12,584 nt of DNA, taken from the NCBI GenBank assembly GCA_946803715.1, contig CAMPET010000342.1, positions 53,328 to 65,911 on the forward strand. The letters run 5' to 3'. The stretch is from Beroe ovata (lineage: Eukaryota; Ctenophora; Nuda; Beroida; Beroidae). The notes under the pieces are model-generated. The model saw only the letters and a program-made list of their open reading frames with translations, was not told the DNA's origin and did no database searches. How positions within the stretch are numbered: position 1 is the stretch's first letter; each line of letters starts with the position of its first letter. The position numbers were made by a program, and so were the translations under genes. This document shows positions 1 through 7,861 of this stretch, piece by piece.

Positions 1-50
1 GTGACGTGGTGTGACGTGATGTGACGTGGTGTGACGTGTGAGAGTAGCAC
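1..50. repeat. Short tandem 10-bp repeats (GTGACGTGGT type)
   Basis: Four 10-bp units of GTGACGTGGT type run from 1 to 40 and are followed by AGAGTAGCAC. The same block, with three units, recurs at 1521-1560. It marks one boundary of the duplicated SLC9A8-like segment. It lies in intron sequence of that gene. Confidence 0.75.
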
Positions 51-137
51 GTATTGAAGTTTTGGGGGGGTGGAGGGTACAATAGGAACGAACTGTGTGG
101 CAATTCTCACACAAGATTAGGGAAGATCAATAACCTA

Positions 138-607
138 CACTCAGTTATTTTTATAAGAAACTTATCAAAATCCTAGGCTAGAGGTTTCTTATTTTTCCGC
201 GATTTTGAGCCTACAAGTTTCTTAACAGTTTCTTATTTCTGTATCCTATAGCAGTTTTCCAAACTTACTTGAGCCAACATAGTTGTACTAAATTTAGTAG
301 TCTATACCATCCGTGATCTCAAAATGCCGATCAAAAGAGGCAGTTTGTGGTATACGGTTAAAAGTGAAGGGGCGGGGGTCTGGGGGCGCAGCCCCCAGGA
401 GCCAGACGTTTTCTGTTGATGGAATTATCGTTGTACTAGGATTCTGTACACAAATTTGAGAATTTTAGGCTCAAAGTTCCTTAGTTTCTTAATTTTAAAT
501 CAACGGAGTTTCTTAATTTTTCCAGGATCCTAGGCTAAGTTTCTTAAATTTTCAGAAATCCTAGGCTCAGTTTCTTATAGAGAGTTTCTTATAGAAAAAA
601 CTGAGTG
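138..607. mobile_element. Non-autonomous TIR DNA transposon (MITE) with TA target duplication
   Basis: The ends form 25-bp terminal inverted repeats: CACTCAGTTATTTTTATAAG at 138 and, read from 607 on the other strand, CACTCAGTTTTTTCTATAAG, with two mismatches over 25 bp. The element is flanked by TA on both sides (136-137 and 608-609), as expected of Tc1/mariner-like or other TA-targeting families. No transposase reading frame is present. Inside are repeated AGTTTCTTA motifs, several preceded by TCCTAGGCT, which may be subterminal transposase-binding repeats. A GC-rich hairpin sits in the middle. The element is absent from the equivalent intron of the second exon copy. Confidence 0.75.
380..398. 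repeat. Perfect GC-rich hairpin inside the MITE
   Basis: An 8-bp stem CTGGGGGC pairs with GCCCCCAG around the loop GCA, in otherwise AT-rich DNA. A related GGGGC-AGA-GCCCC hairpin occurs at about 7566-7579 within the 145-codon gene. Confidence 0.6.
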
Positions 608-758
608 TAATCATGGAATTATGAGATTTCTCACAGAGTGATAAGACACCTCACAACACAGGAAGTGTGAGACTGTTCAATCGATGAGTCGAACAATTTA
701 AATTTTACTAATGCAGATTGGGTGTCCATGTCAGCGGTGTCAAAGCGGAGATACTTAC

Positions 759-1193
759 CTCGCCGAGTATCCATAGTCCCCCACCAACAGTAAATGCAGA
801 TATGGCGGTACCCAGAACAGCAAACAGTACTATTGAACCCAGATTGGAGAAGAAATTACCCTACGGGGAACATGGTGTCAACTGGGAAGTGGGAATATGA
901 GAAGGTGAGGGACAAAAAGAAAGGTTCGTGCGAGAATAAGAGGGTGTGTTTCGGCATAGAGGAGTGAACAGGGGGTGAACAGGGGGGAGGGAGTGTTGGT
1001 GCAACAGAAGAGGGTGGAGGGGTTAGTTCAGGGGTTGTGATGGGTGTTACCTTGTGTAGCGAGTATCCGGACTCGAATATGATAGGGGGCAGCATGACCA
1101 GGAAGAATATAGTGGGGTTGAGCATCTCTGATTGGATGATATTTCCAATGTTGAAGTGAGCAAATATCTGGAATATTCCTCCTATGATGGAAC
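759..1193 (-). repeat. SLC9A8: Exon pair copy 1 of the SLC9A8-like gene (distal copy)
   Basis: This holds the 143-nt exon at 1051-1193 and the 102-nt exon at 759-860, with a 190-bp intron. Compared with the copy at 1607-2061 I count nine substitutions in 245 coding bases (two and seven). All nine are in synonymous positions, so the encoded 82-residue stretch is the same. Splice sites are intact (donor GTAAGT after 759). The introns differ by several indels, and the intron beyond 759 is unrelated to the other copy over about 700 bp and carries a TIR element. Confidence 0.85.
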
Positions 1194-3491
1194 CTGAAAT
1201 TAGGATTTGTTAGGCTTATTCTGGGTTACGACGGTGAATCGTACTCATGAAATTACTGCTCATGATTTTGCTCTTGCATTCATAATTGAGGGTTGATTAC
1301 ACATTAAACAGTCTAAACTCTGAGCCCAGTGAGACAACAATCTCCAACCCCCTCAACAGTCAACACACTCACACACTCACACACGCACACACANATGTTA
1401 CGTCACACACTCATAATGTCTCATATATGAAAAAGTATGGGCACTGGGCAAGCATTGAAATTACAGGCAGCAACACCGTTTGTACATGGTAGTTGTGAAA
1501 TTGTGAAATACAGCAACTGTGTTACGTGGTGTGACGTGGTGTGACGTGTGAGAGTAGCACAGTACCTACCTATGAGGTTTGGGGATGAATTGAGAATGAC
1601 GCTTACCTCACCGAGTATCCATAGTCCCCCACCAACAGTAAATGCAGAAATGGCTGTGCCTAGTACAGCAAACAGTACTATCGAACCCAGATTGGAGAAG
1701 AAATTACCCTACGGGGAACATGGTGTCAACTGGGAAGTGGGAATATGAGAGGGTGAGCTCAAGAAAGGTTCGTGTAAGAATAATAGGGAGGTGAGAAGAG
1801 GCAATAGCACATGGGTGTGTTTCGGCACAGAGGAGGGAACAGGGGGCAGGGAATGTTGGTGTAACAGGTAAAGTAGAGGGTGGAATGGGGTTAGTTCAGG
1901 GGTTGTGAGGGGTGTTACCTTGTGTAACGAGTATCCGGACTCGAATATGATAGGGGGAAGCATGACCAGGAAGAATATAGTGGGGTTGAGCATCTCTGAT
2001 TGGATGATATTTCCAATGTTGAAGTGAGCAAATATCTGGAATATTCCTCCTATGATGGAACCTGAAATTAGGCTTTGTTAGGCTTATTCTGGGCTACGAC
2101 GGTGATTCGTACTCATGAAATTACTGCTCGTGATTTTGCTCTTGCATTCATAATTGAGGGTTGATTACACATTAAACAGTCTAAACTCTGAACCAAGTGA
2201 GACAACAATCTCCAACCCCCTCAACAGTCAACACACACACACACACACGTTTTTCAATACACAAGTGTTCTAACAATGGACTGTGTGTATTGTGTGATAG
2301 TTGTACAGCTCTGTCTTCTCATTGGCTGCTTGCCAATAGCAAGTGAGAGAGAGTTCACACATTGGGGAGTTATGATTGGGATAATTAGAGTGTACGTATT
2401 GTCACACTAATTAAAATAGTGGCAGTAATAGTATGCTAAGTATTTATTAAGGAAGGAAATGCAAGGAAATACAGATGAATAAAAACAGGATATGCTTATG
2501 AAGGAGTAACAATGAGTTGATTGACACAGAAAAACTCAACTCAGCTTACCTAACACCACAATCAGAACCCCTGAACAGTGAACTTACCTAACACCACAAT
2601 CAGAAACCCTGAACAGTGAACTTACCTAACACCACAACCTGAACCCCTGAACAGTGAANCCACAATCAGAAACCCTGACAGTGAACTTACCTAACACCAC
2701 ACACAACCTAAACCCCTGAACAGTGAACTTACCTAACACCACAATAGCAATGCTTTCCGGTAGGTAGTGGAACTTGAACTTGATAAGGAGGTACACCAGT
2801 AGGATAGCCACCACCAGAACACACAGAATGAAGAATATCCTGAAACTATTCTGACTCTCCTCCTGGGATGCTGAGGGAGGAAGAGGTTGGGGGGTGTCGG
2901 GTTGTTCTCCTTTGGGTGCCACCACCACTTTGTTGTCAGATGTGTTTGTTACCATGACAATACCACTGTCACCACCCTCACCATCTCCCAGTGTGTACCT
3001 GCTGGGATGGGGGTTGGTGCTAGCTCAAACTCTGCCACATGATGGGAAATATCACCAAGAATATTACCCAGTAGTCTCAATGTAATAATCACAATATTGG
3101 ATCGGGTGGCCATTGCAATTCCCAATCAGTGTAATTATAACTATAGGAACAATGTGTCACTGTGATATTGCACTGTTTATACTGACAAGGTTTATACCAG
3201 GGGATAGAATGCCTATAGAAAGAAACGGTCTACAAAACAATACAACACTCCATCCACTGCTAACATAAGGTCGTATCTAGAACATAGGCTGTGTTATATG
3301 ATCAGCTGTACTAACATAAGGATTGATCTGGGGACTGGGACACACTCATTCAGGAAGGAAGGATCATTACCATGAGAAAGTATAACAATAAATGAGGAGA
3401 CATTACACAGTTCCACTCACAGGTCTGTGGCAAATCCAGCGTGAAGTAGGAATCCCAGTAGCAGGATCGCTGCTGTGATCTTGTGTGACAT
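759..3491 (-). CDS. SLC9A8: SLC9A8/NHE8-type sodium/proton exchanger, 5' part, with a duplicated exon pair
   Basis: A membrane antiporter that exchanges Na+ (or K+) for H+; the NHE8 family works in Golgi/endosomal and apical membranes. Exons on the minus strand are 3421-3491 (ATG at 3491, signal peptide MSHKITAAILLLGFLLHAGF, donor GTGAGT), 2733-2998 (acidic ectodomain with an NTS glycosylation site, then helix FFILCVLVVAILLVYLLIKF and the family motif HYLPES), 143 nt (helix with MLPPIIFESGYSLHK) and 102 nt (GNFFSNLGSIVLFAV, GTAISAF). The last two exist twice: 1919-2061 plus 1607-1708, and 1051-1193 plus 759-860. All junctions are phase-consistent when only one pair is used. LPPIIFESGYSLHKGNFF points to NHE8 rather than NHE6/7/9. 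The remaining helices lie beyond the left edge. A possible acceptor (CCCACTAG) ends 12 bp before the ATG. Family assignment is firm; the status of the duplicate pair is not. Confidence 0.9.
1607..2061 (-). repeat. SLC9A8: Exon pair copy 2 of the SLC9A8-like gene (proximal copy)
   Basis: This holds the 143-nt exon at 1919-2061 (acceptor TTTCAG, donor GTAACA) and the 102-nt exon at 1607-1708 (acceptor CCCGTAG, donor GTAAGC), split by a 210-bp intron. The 143-nt exon begins in phase 1, which matches the single G left over at the end of exon 2 at 2733. This is the copy closest to exon 2. Homology to copy 1 continues on both sides, from the 10-bp repeats at 1521-1560 to the (CA)n tract near 2230-2248. 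Confidence 0.85.
2062..2544 (-). other. Intron sequence of the SLC9A8-like gene
   Basis: This is the non-repeat part of the 671-bp intron between exon 2 and the proximal copy of exon 3. Bases 2062-2250 are homologous to 1194-1393. Beyond that I see AT-rich unique sequence and no coding or RNA gene. Confidence 0.6.
2230..2248. repeat. (CA)n microsatellite
   Basis: An uninterrupted run of about nine CA units in the intron after exon 2 of the SLC9A8-like gene. The equivalent place in the other copy, about 1363-1393, is also CA-rich and ends in an unresolved base at 1394. Confidence 0.8.
2545..2732 (-). repeat. 38-bp minisatellite containing repeated 5' splice donors
   Basis: Units start at about 2545, 2583 and 2621 (38 bp each). 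A partial one follows at 2660 after an N at 2659, and a 42-bp unit starts at 2686. Read on the minus strand, each full unit repeats the last bases of exon 2 and its donor (GTGGTGTTAG followed by GTAAGT, or GTAAGC in the unit at 2545), then TTCACTGTTCAG. The genuine donor is at 2732. The array therefore places four further near-identical donors downstream of the authentic one. Confidence 0.85.
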
Positions 3492-3884
3492 TCTGCGGTT
3501 ATTCTAGTGGGGACTGGGGGTGTGTGTGGTCTTCTGATTCTGGTACTTATATTGTGACACAATGTACTTTACATGTCTGCTACATGGAGTTGGCTGTTGT
3601 ACCAGTGATCAGGATTGTGCCATGTAGCCTAGATGGGGATCAATGGTGAGTTGAATAGATCAAACTACCACAGGTATGGAAACTAATAATTCAACACTAG
3701 ATTGGAGACTCTCCATTGCAGGGAAAATGAAAATTAGACAGCAAATTAAACCATACTGGGCGAAGTACTTCTAAATAACCATCTTTAGTAATAATCACCA
3801 AGCTGTGTGATCTATTAATAGCAACAGAAACCCTGACACCCGTATTAAAAAGTATAAATAACATTAAAAATCTTAAGAAGAAGA
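3492..3884 (-). other. Spacer between the TTLL12-like and SLC9A8-like genes
   Basis: This 393-bp stretch must hold the 3' UTR of the upstream TTLL12-like gene and the 5' end of the exchanger gene. I see no canonical AATAAA on the minus strand, though an AATATA variant lies near 3548. A pyrimidine-rich tract ending in CCCACTAG stops at 3504, twelve bases before the exchanger ATG. Confidence 0.5.
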
Positions 3885-6173
3885 TCACGAAATGTTTCTA
3901 AATCCGGTCACACCCGGCATTGGATCACAAAACAGCAGTTTCCATGCGGATGCTAAATGCTGGACGGATGGGAAATATGTCGGAGTTGGATTGATGCCAA
4001 CTAACTTGATTTCAAGTTGCGGAGTGATGACAATCTGTACTCCATAGCAATGCTTGCCCGAACCTTTACTCGTGATATTTGTCAGTAAATCGTGTAGAAT
4101 GTGGTGAATGCGGGCCTCCGTTGCCGGCCAAGAATCCTGTAAACTGAACTGCACGAGGAATTGTGGCCAGGGGGTCGAGGGGAAGTTGCTCCCGTCACTC
4201 CGTGGTATGAAATGGTCTGTGCAGTAGTAGCTCTCCCCCTCCTGTGAGGGGAGGCGGGCCTTGTGCACAGCGGGAATATCCGATATGAGACACTTCTCAT
4301 CCCGTATTACCACAGTAAACTCCAGGCTACACTGACAGTTCTCCACCGGTAATGAGTCTATGTACGGCTGGGCAAAGTAAGTGAGACTATTCTCACAGAG
4401 ACGCGCTAGCCGTGTCTGGTCGGTGGTCAGAACAGTGAGAGCAGTGTTCTCGGAGCAGCGCAGTAACCAGACTCTGTCCCAGGAAGAGGGACAGGCCAGG
4501 ACTGCAGCCAGTTCCCTGTTCAGGTGGTAACCAGTCGGCCACCAATCAGCAGAACCAAACGTGCTCTTGATGAATGTATTCAGTTGGAGTAAATTGGTAA
4601 GAGTGGTATCGTAACTGTTAACATTATCCAACCCCTCCCTATCCTCCCGACCCTGTTTCCAATGGCAACCGCCTGATGACTGCTCAGTTACCACAGTGAT
4701 GCCATGCTCCTGGAGAATATCCCTCGCTCCGTCACTCAGATTCATCTTGGTTACTACAGTCAGCTTCTCCCCCTCAGCTGATGACATGTCTTCAGTCGGG
4801 CTCCAATTACTCGGTTTGTACTGGTGAGGTGGGATCAGGTTCTCATACTGACTCCTAAATGTCTTGGGCACATCTTTCGCATAATTGCCGGGGTTTGTAG
4901 CCCAGATCCTGGCTTTACGCTGGAGTTCGGGCTCATCAGGGAAGAGAGTTACATACTTGTCGAGAGAGCACACATCTCCCACCTTGACATTCTTGATGGG
5001 CCAGAGTAGAGTTACAATCTTCCCACCGTAACAAGACCAGAACGGAGCTAATCTAAACGACGGATTCTTGTTATGCACCATCTTGGTGACAGTTTTTGGT
5101 GGCAAGTACCAGTTATGCGCTTGTCTCCCCTCTGTGGTTACAGCTTGGTATGTCAGGGCACATCTCCACAGCTTGTCCATAGCTCCACCCAGACATCGCT
5201 TCCTCTCGGCTGTGAGGAATCCCTCGTTTATCTTCTCCTCTCCTACAATTAGGTTCTGCCACATGAACTCTTCATCCTCTCCCTTCTGTATGCTCACGAT
5301 TATGTTATCAGTGCCCTTTTCAAACCACCACGTGCACTCATCAGGCTGAACTAAACCCTGGAAACTCCCGTAGATAATCGGACTCTCACCCCGAATACCA
5401 AATGTCCAGTGACGGCTGGTAATCTTGCTGATGACATCACCACGCTTGGTACCAGGTGGTATGGGGATGGTAACCGTGATGACATGCTCCTCAGCATCAT
5501 CTACCCACTTGTACTTGTCTGTAGTTCCGAACCCATCCTCTCCGATCTCGAGCTGTTTCTTCCTCCTGTAGTCATTGTACAGCATCTCCAGCTCCGCTTC
5601 AGATTTCTCCTCTGTGACCGCTGATTTGAACTCGTCAAACGTTATGATTGTCTCTTTCTTGGGTAGGTTGAGCTTCTCAGCGAGCTTGTCCCCATCAATT
5701 TCACTCGTACTGTGATTCTCCAACTTCTGGAGCGTGAGAATGAGATCACCCTTAGTTTGTTGGTACGCTGTCTTCACAACATCCTGTGACAAACCCGTCA
5801 TTGTTGCAACACTCTCAATAACCTCGCCCGTGGTTATGACTGATTTGTAAGCCCTGTCATCAGCAGGCCCCATGATCTCCAGTAACCGGGCTGGCTGTTC
5901 CAAATCCTCGTCCAGCCTGGTGTAGGTGGACGCACTCCCGTCTCCTGTCCACAGGTGTGGTACTATGTAAACACAGCTGTATGGTTGGTGAGGTTTCACT
6001 GCCACAACTCCTCCGTCCTTCACCTGGAGTCCAGAGTCTATGTCCAGGATGGTCTTGGGCTGGAGCTTCTCATAGACCTGTCTCCAAGCCTCCTCAGGGA
6101 GTCCATTGTGTCGGAGTTGTTGTTCGTGATATTGGACAAACTCACGGTATCCATCATCCAGGTCTATGCCCAT
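3885..6173 (-). CDS. TTLL12: TTLL12-like protein with inserted UBA-like and NudC-type CS domains
   Basis: TTLL12 proteins join a SET-like region to a tubulin-tyrosine-ligase-like region and act in the cytoplasm; vertebrate TTLL12 is considered a likely pseudo-ligase linked to tubulin modification and cell-cycle control. This 762-codon single exon starts at the first ATG (6173). The open frame extends upstream to about 6251 without another ATG. Residues 1-100 match the TTLL12 N-terminus (REFVQYHEQQLRHNGLPEE; VYIVPHLWTG). TTLL12 resumes near 331 (AMDKLWRCALTYQ, then TLLWPIKNVKVGD). The ligase-like half spans about 464-754 (PTGYHLNRELAAVLACP, HFIPR, a final INPTPTYFPS). Between them sit a UBA-like segment (about 116-152) and a CS domain (about 220-318: YKWVDD, HWTFGIRGESPIIYGSF, WWFEKG). 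Vertebrate TTLL12 is about 640 residues, and the insertion explains the extra length. The metal/ATP residues look eroded. Neighbouring genes have introns; this one has none. A possible acceptor (ACTAAAG) lies at 6188, 14 bp before the ATG. Confidence 0.85.
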   Translation of the reverse strand: MGIDLDDGYREFVQYHEQQLRHNGLPEEAWRQVYEKLQPKTILDIDSGLQVKDGGVVAVKPHQPYSCVYIVPHLWTGDGSASTYTRLDEDLEQPARLLEIMGPADDRAYKSVITTGEVIESVATMTGLSQDVVKTAYQQTKGDLILTLQKLENHSTSEIDGDKLAEKLNLPKKETIITFDEFKSAVTEEKSEAELEMLYNDYRRKKQLEIGEDGFGTTDKYKWVDDAEEHVITVTIPIPPGTKRGDVISKITSRHWTFGIRGESPIIYGSFQGLVQPDECTWWFEKGTDNIIVSIQKGEDEEFMWQNLIVGEEKINEGFLTAERKRCLGGAMDKLWRCALTYQAVTTEGRQAHNWYLPPKTVTKMVHNKNPSFRLAPFWSCYGGKIVTLLWPIKNVKVGDVCSLDKYVTLFPDEPELQRKARIWATNPGNYAKDVPKTFRSQYENLIPPHQYKPSNWSPTEDMSSAEGEKLTVVTKMNLSDGARDILQEHGITVVTEQSSGGCHWKQGREDREGLDNVNSYDTTLTNLLQLNTFIKSTFGSADWWPTGYHLNRELAAVLACPSSWDRVWLLRCSENTALTVLTTDQTRLARLCENSLTYFAQPYIDSLPVENCQCSLEFTVVIRDEKCLISDIPAVHKARLPSQEGESYYCTDHFIPRSDGSNFPSTPWPQFLVQFSLQDSWPATEARIHHILHDLLTNITSKGSGKHCYGVQIVITPQLEIKLVGINPTPTYFPSVQHLASAWKLLFCDPMPGVTGFRNIS

Positions 6174-7101
6174 GTATTGGATAGCACCTTTAGTGAAGGG
6201 AGTGGGGGTCACAAACTGTGAGTTGACAATTATAACATTGCCAATCGTCAAATAATAGTAAAAACTTGAAATTATTTGAAGAATATGACCGCACTAATCC
6301 CATAAATAAAGTATACAGTAATAAATTATTACAATACATTGTAGGCTAATTTCAAACTATTTACCACTCTAAAAACAAGGGGTGAACTAAGATTCATGGA
6401 AACAAATCTCCACAGACGCCAAATTGAAAGTAAACTTCATGAAATATAGTCACGCACACAAAATAACCCCTCTCCAAATGTTGATCACACAATTTGAACA
6501 TGAGCCTTTCTCTTCCGACAAGAAATTAGAGTTGCCAATTTTCACACACATTCACTCACGACCATATACATGAATTACTACTGCTAAGAAAATCACAGCT
6601 CTAACTAGCAGCTCTAATTTCGTATCCGAGATATCATTGCAATGCAAAGATTAACATATCTCTCATAATTATGATAATAAACCCTATACGCAAATGAGGG
6701 CACAGCCAAGATGAACGACTAGGAAATAGCAGAAATGAACAGGCTCTACGATTACAGTCTGGCGAAATGACTGGTAATTATGTACTCAGGAGTAGGATGA
6801 ATTGAGGAGACTATGAAACCTAACCTTTACTCACATGTGCAATCTCCAATTAGTGGGAATTATTCTATCATACTTGTGATATCATATGAGATGTGTTAGA
6901 TGATTGTGAATCCATTAAAAACACACCTAATTTGCCAATTAACACAATCGGGAGTCAGTATAAAATGAACCATGTCATTGCACTCAGTCTATGAATGACG
7001 TTCCCAACAGAGACATGCATCTGAGGGCAGATAGAGAGTTCGCTGCTCCCAGAAGTGGTCGTTGCTAACCGGGAGACAGGGGCCGGGAGGCAGGAGCAGG
7101 T
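6174..7101. other. 928-bp AT-rich intergenic region
   Basis: Between the 145-codon gene and the TTLL12-like gene, both on the minus strand. It should contain the 3' UTR of the former and the promoter or 5' UTR of the latter. I see no convincing coding exon, tRNA or mobile element. One notable site is the perfect 12-bp palindrome TCATAATTATGA at 6663-6674, with a homeodomain-type TAATTA core. No minus-strand AATAAA was found. Confidence 0.5.
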
Positions 7102-7615
7102 TTAGCTGCTCTGATTGACGAGATCCTCACTTTCCTCCGCAAAACTCTCCACATTGGCAAAGTACATATCTGCTGCATGGTTGTTGTACAGATTGGGAAG
7201 ATTGCTCCTCGAGTTGTTGATGATGGGCGACATGGGAAGGGCGAATGATGTTTGTTGCTGTTGTCGGAGAGTCCAGAATTGGCCAGACGGACAGTATTGG
7301 ACCATTTGTATGAGATTTGCTGTATACGATGCTTGGTGGTTTTGAACTGCCTGGACGTACCTGGGTGAAATGAAAGATGTAAAACAGAACAGCAAAATCA
7401 GAATTCAGAACCTCAGTCAGAGAAAGGTAGAATTACCTCTTCTGAGATTCGAGATACAGTTTCTTGTTCCTCTCACTCTTATGTCTGATGCATTTTGCAT
7501 TGTTGTTCTGTAACTTCTTGTAGGAGTCGTCCAGTTGACTTGTCCACCATGGTTTAGGGGGAGCTTGGGGCAGAGCCCCTCCGGTCCCCACCGGGCCTCC
7601 AGCTGATCCCATCAT
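7102..7615 (-). CDS. Unrecognised two-exon protein of 145 residues
   Basis: Exon 1 is 7437-7615 (ATG at 7615, donor GTAATT) and exon 2 is 7102-7360 (acceptor TTCACCCAG, stop TAA at 7104-7102), split by a 76-bp intron. The phases match: exon 1 leaves two bases of an Arg codon that exon 2 completes. The protein starts with a Gly/Pro-rich tail (MMGSAGGPVGTGGALPQAPP). Next comes KPWWTSQLDDSYKKL and a basic, probably helical stretch (CIRHKSERNKKLYLESQKR, then YVQAVQNHQASYTANLIQ). A polar Gln/Asn-rich C-terminus ends SEDLVNQSS. I do not recognise the family. The PWW-plus-basic-helix pattern faintly recalls the linker between endonuclease and reverse transcriptase in some LINE elements, but there is no other LINE sequence. 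The start lies only 247 bp downstream of the RRP7A stop, with an acceptor-like TACCAG ending at 7621. Confidence 0.6.
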
Positions 7616-7861
7616 ATTGACTGGTATTGAATAATGTGAGGGGCGACAATAAGAATAGGTTCTACGCTATGGGTACTGAACACAATGAAGATGGTTGACA
7701 ACACAACATTTGGACATTAAAATCAATGATGAGAAACTGTAAGTTGAAGGATAAAAATCAAATATCATATCTAAAATAGACTCCTCAGCCTCTGCTTGTG
7801 TCTTACATACAGATATTCTTGATAGAAATTGAAGTATATCACGATCATATTGGAGCCATTT

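Noticed and set aside
1286-1492. Plus-strand 68-codon frame with an HTHTLTHAHT stretch
   Set aside because: It is translation of a CA microsatellite across an unresolved base, inside an intron.
2626-2732. Extension of exchanger exon 2 into the minisatellite (KFTVQGFRL)
   Set aside because: The donor GTAAGT at 2732 gives a phase-perfect join to the next exon, so the extension is intron read-through unless a distal donor is used.
3697-3888. A 63-codon minus-strand frame with a hydrophobic start that overlaps the TTLL12-like stop by four bases
   Set aside because: It starts at GTG, lies in 3' UTR sequence and has no recognisable domain. The overlap looks like chance in AT-rich DNA.
4824-6221. 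Several short plus-strand frames opposite the TTLL12-like gene
   Set aside because: They are antisense shadows of a long conserved coding frame, with no family similarity.
6174-6251. 26-codon upstream extension of the TTLL12-like frame
   Set aside because: The frame begins at TTG with no ATG and contains a pyrimidine tract and acceptor. TTLL12 similarity starts only after the ATG at 6173.
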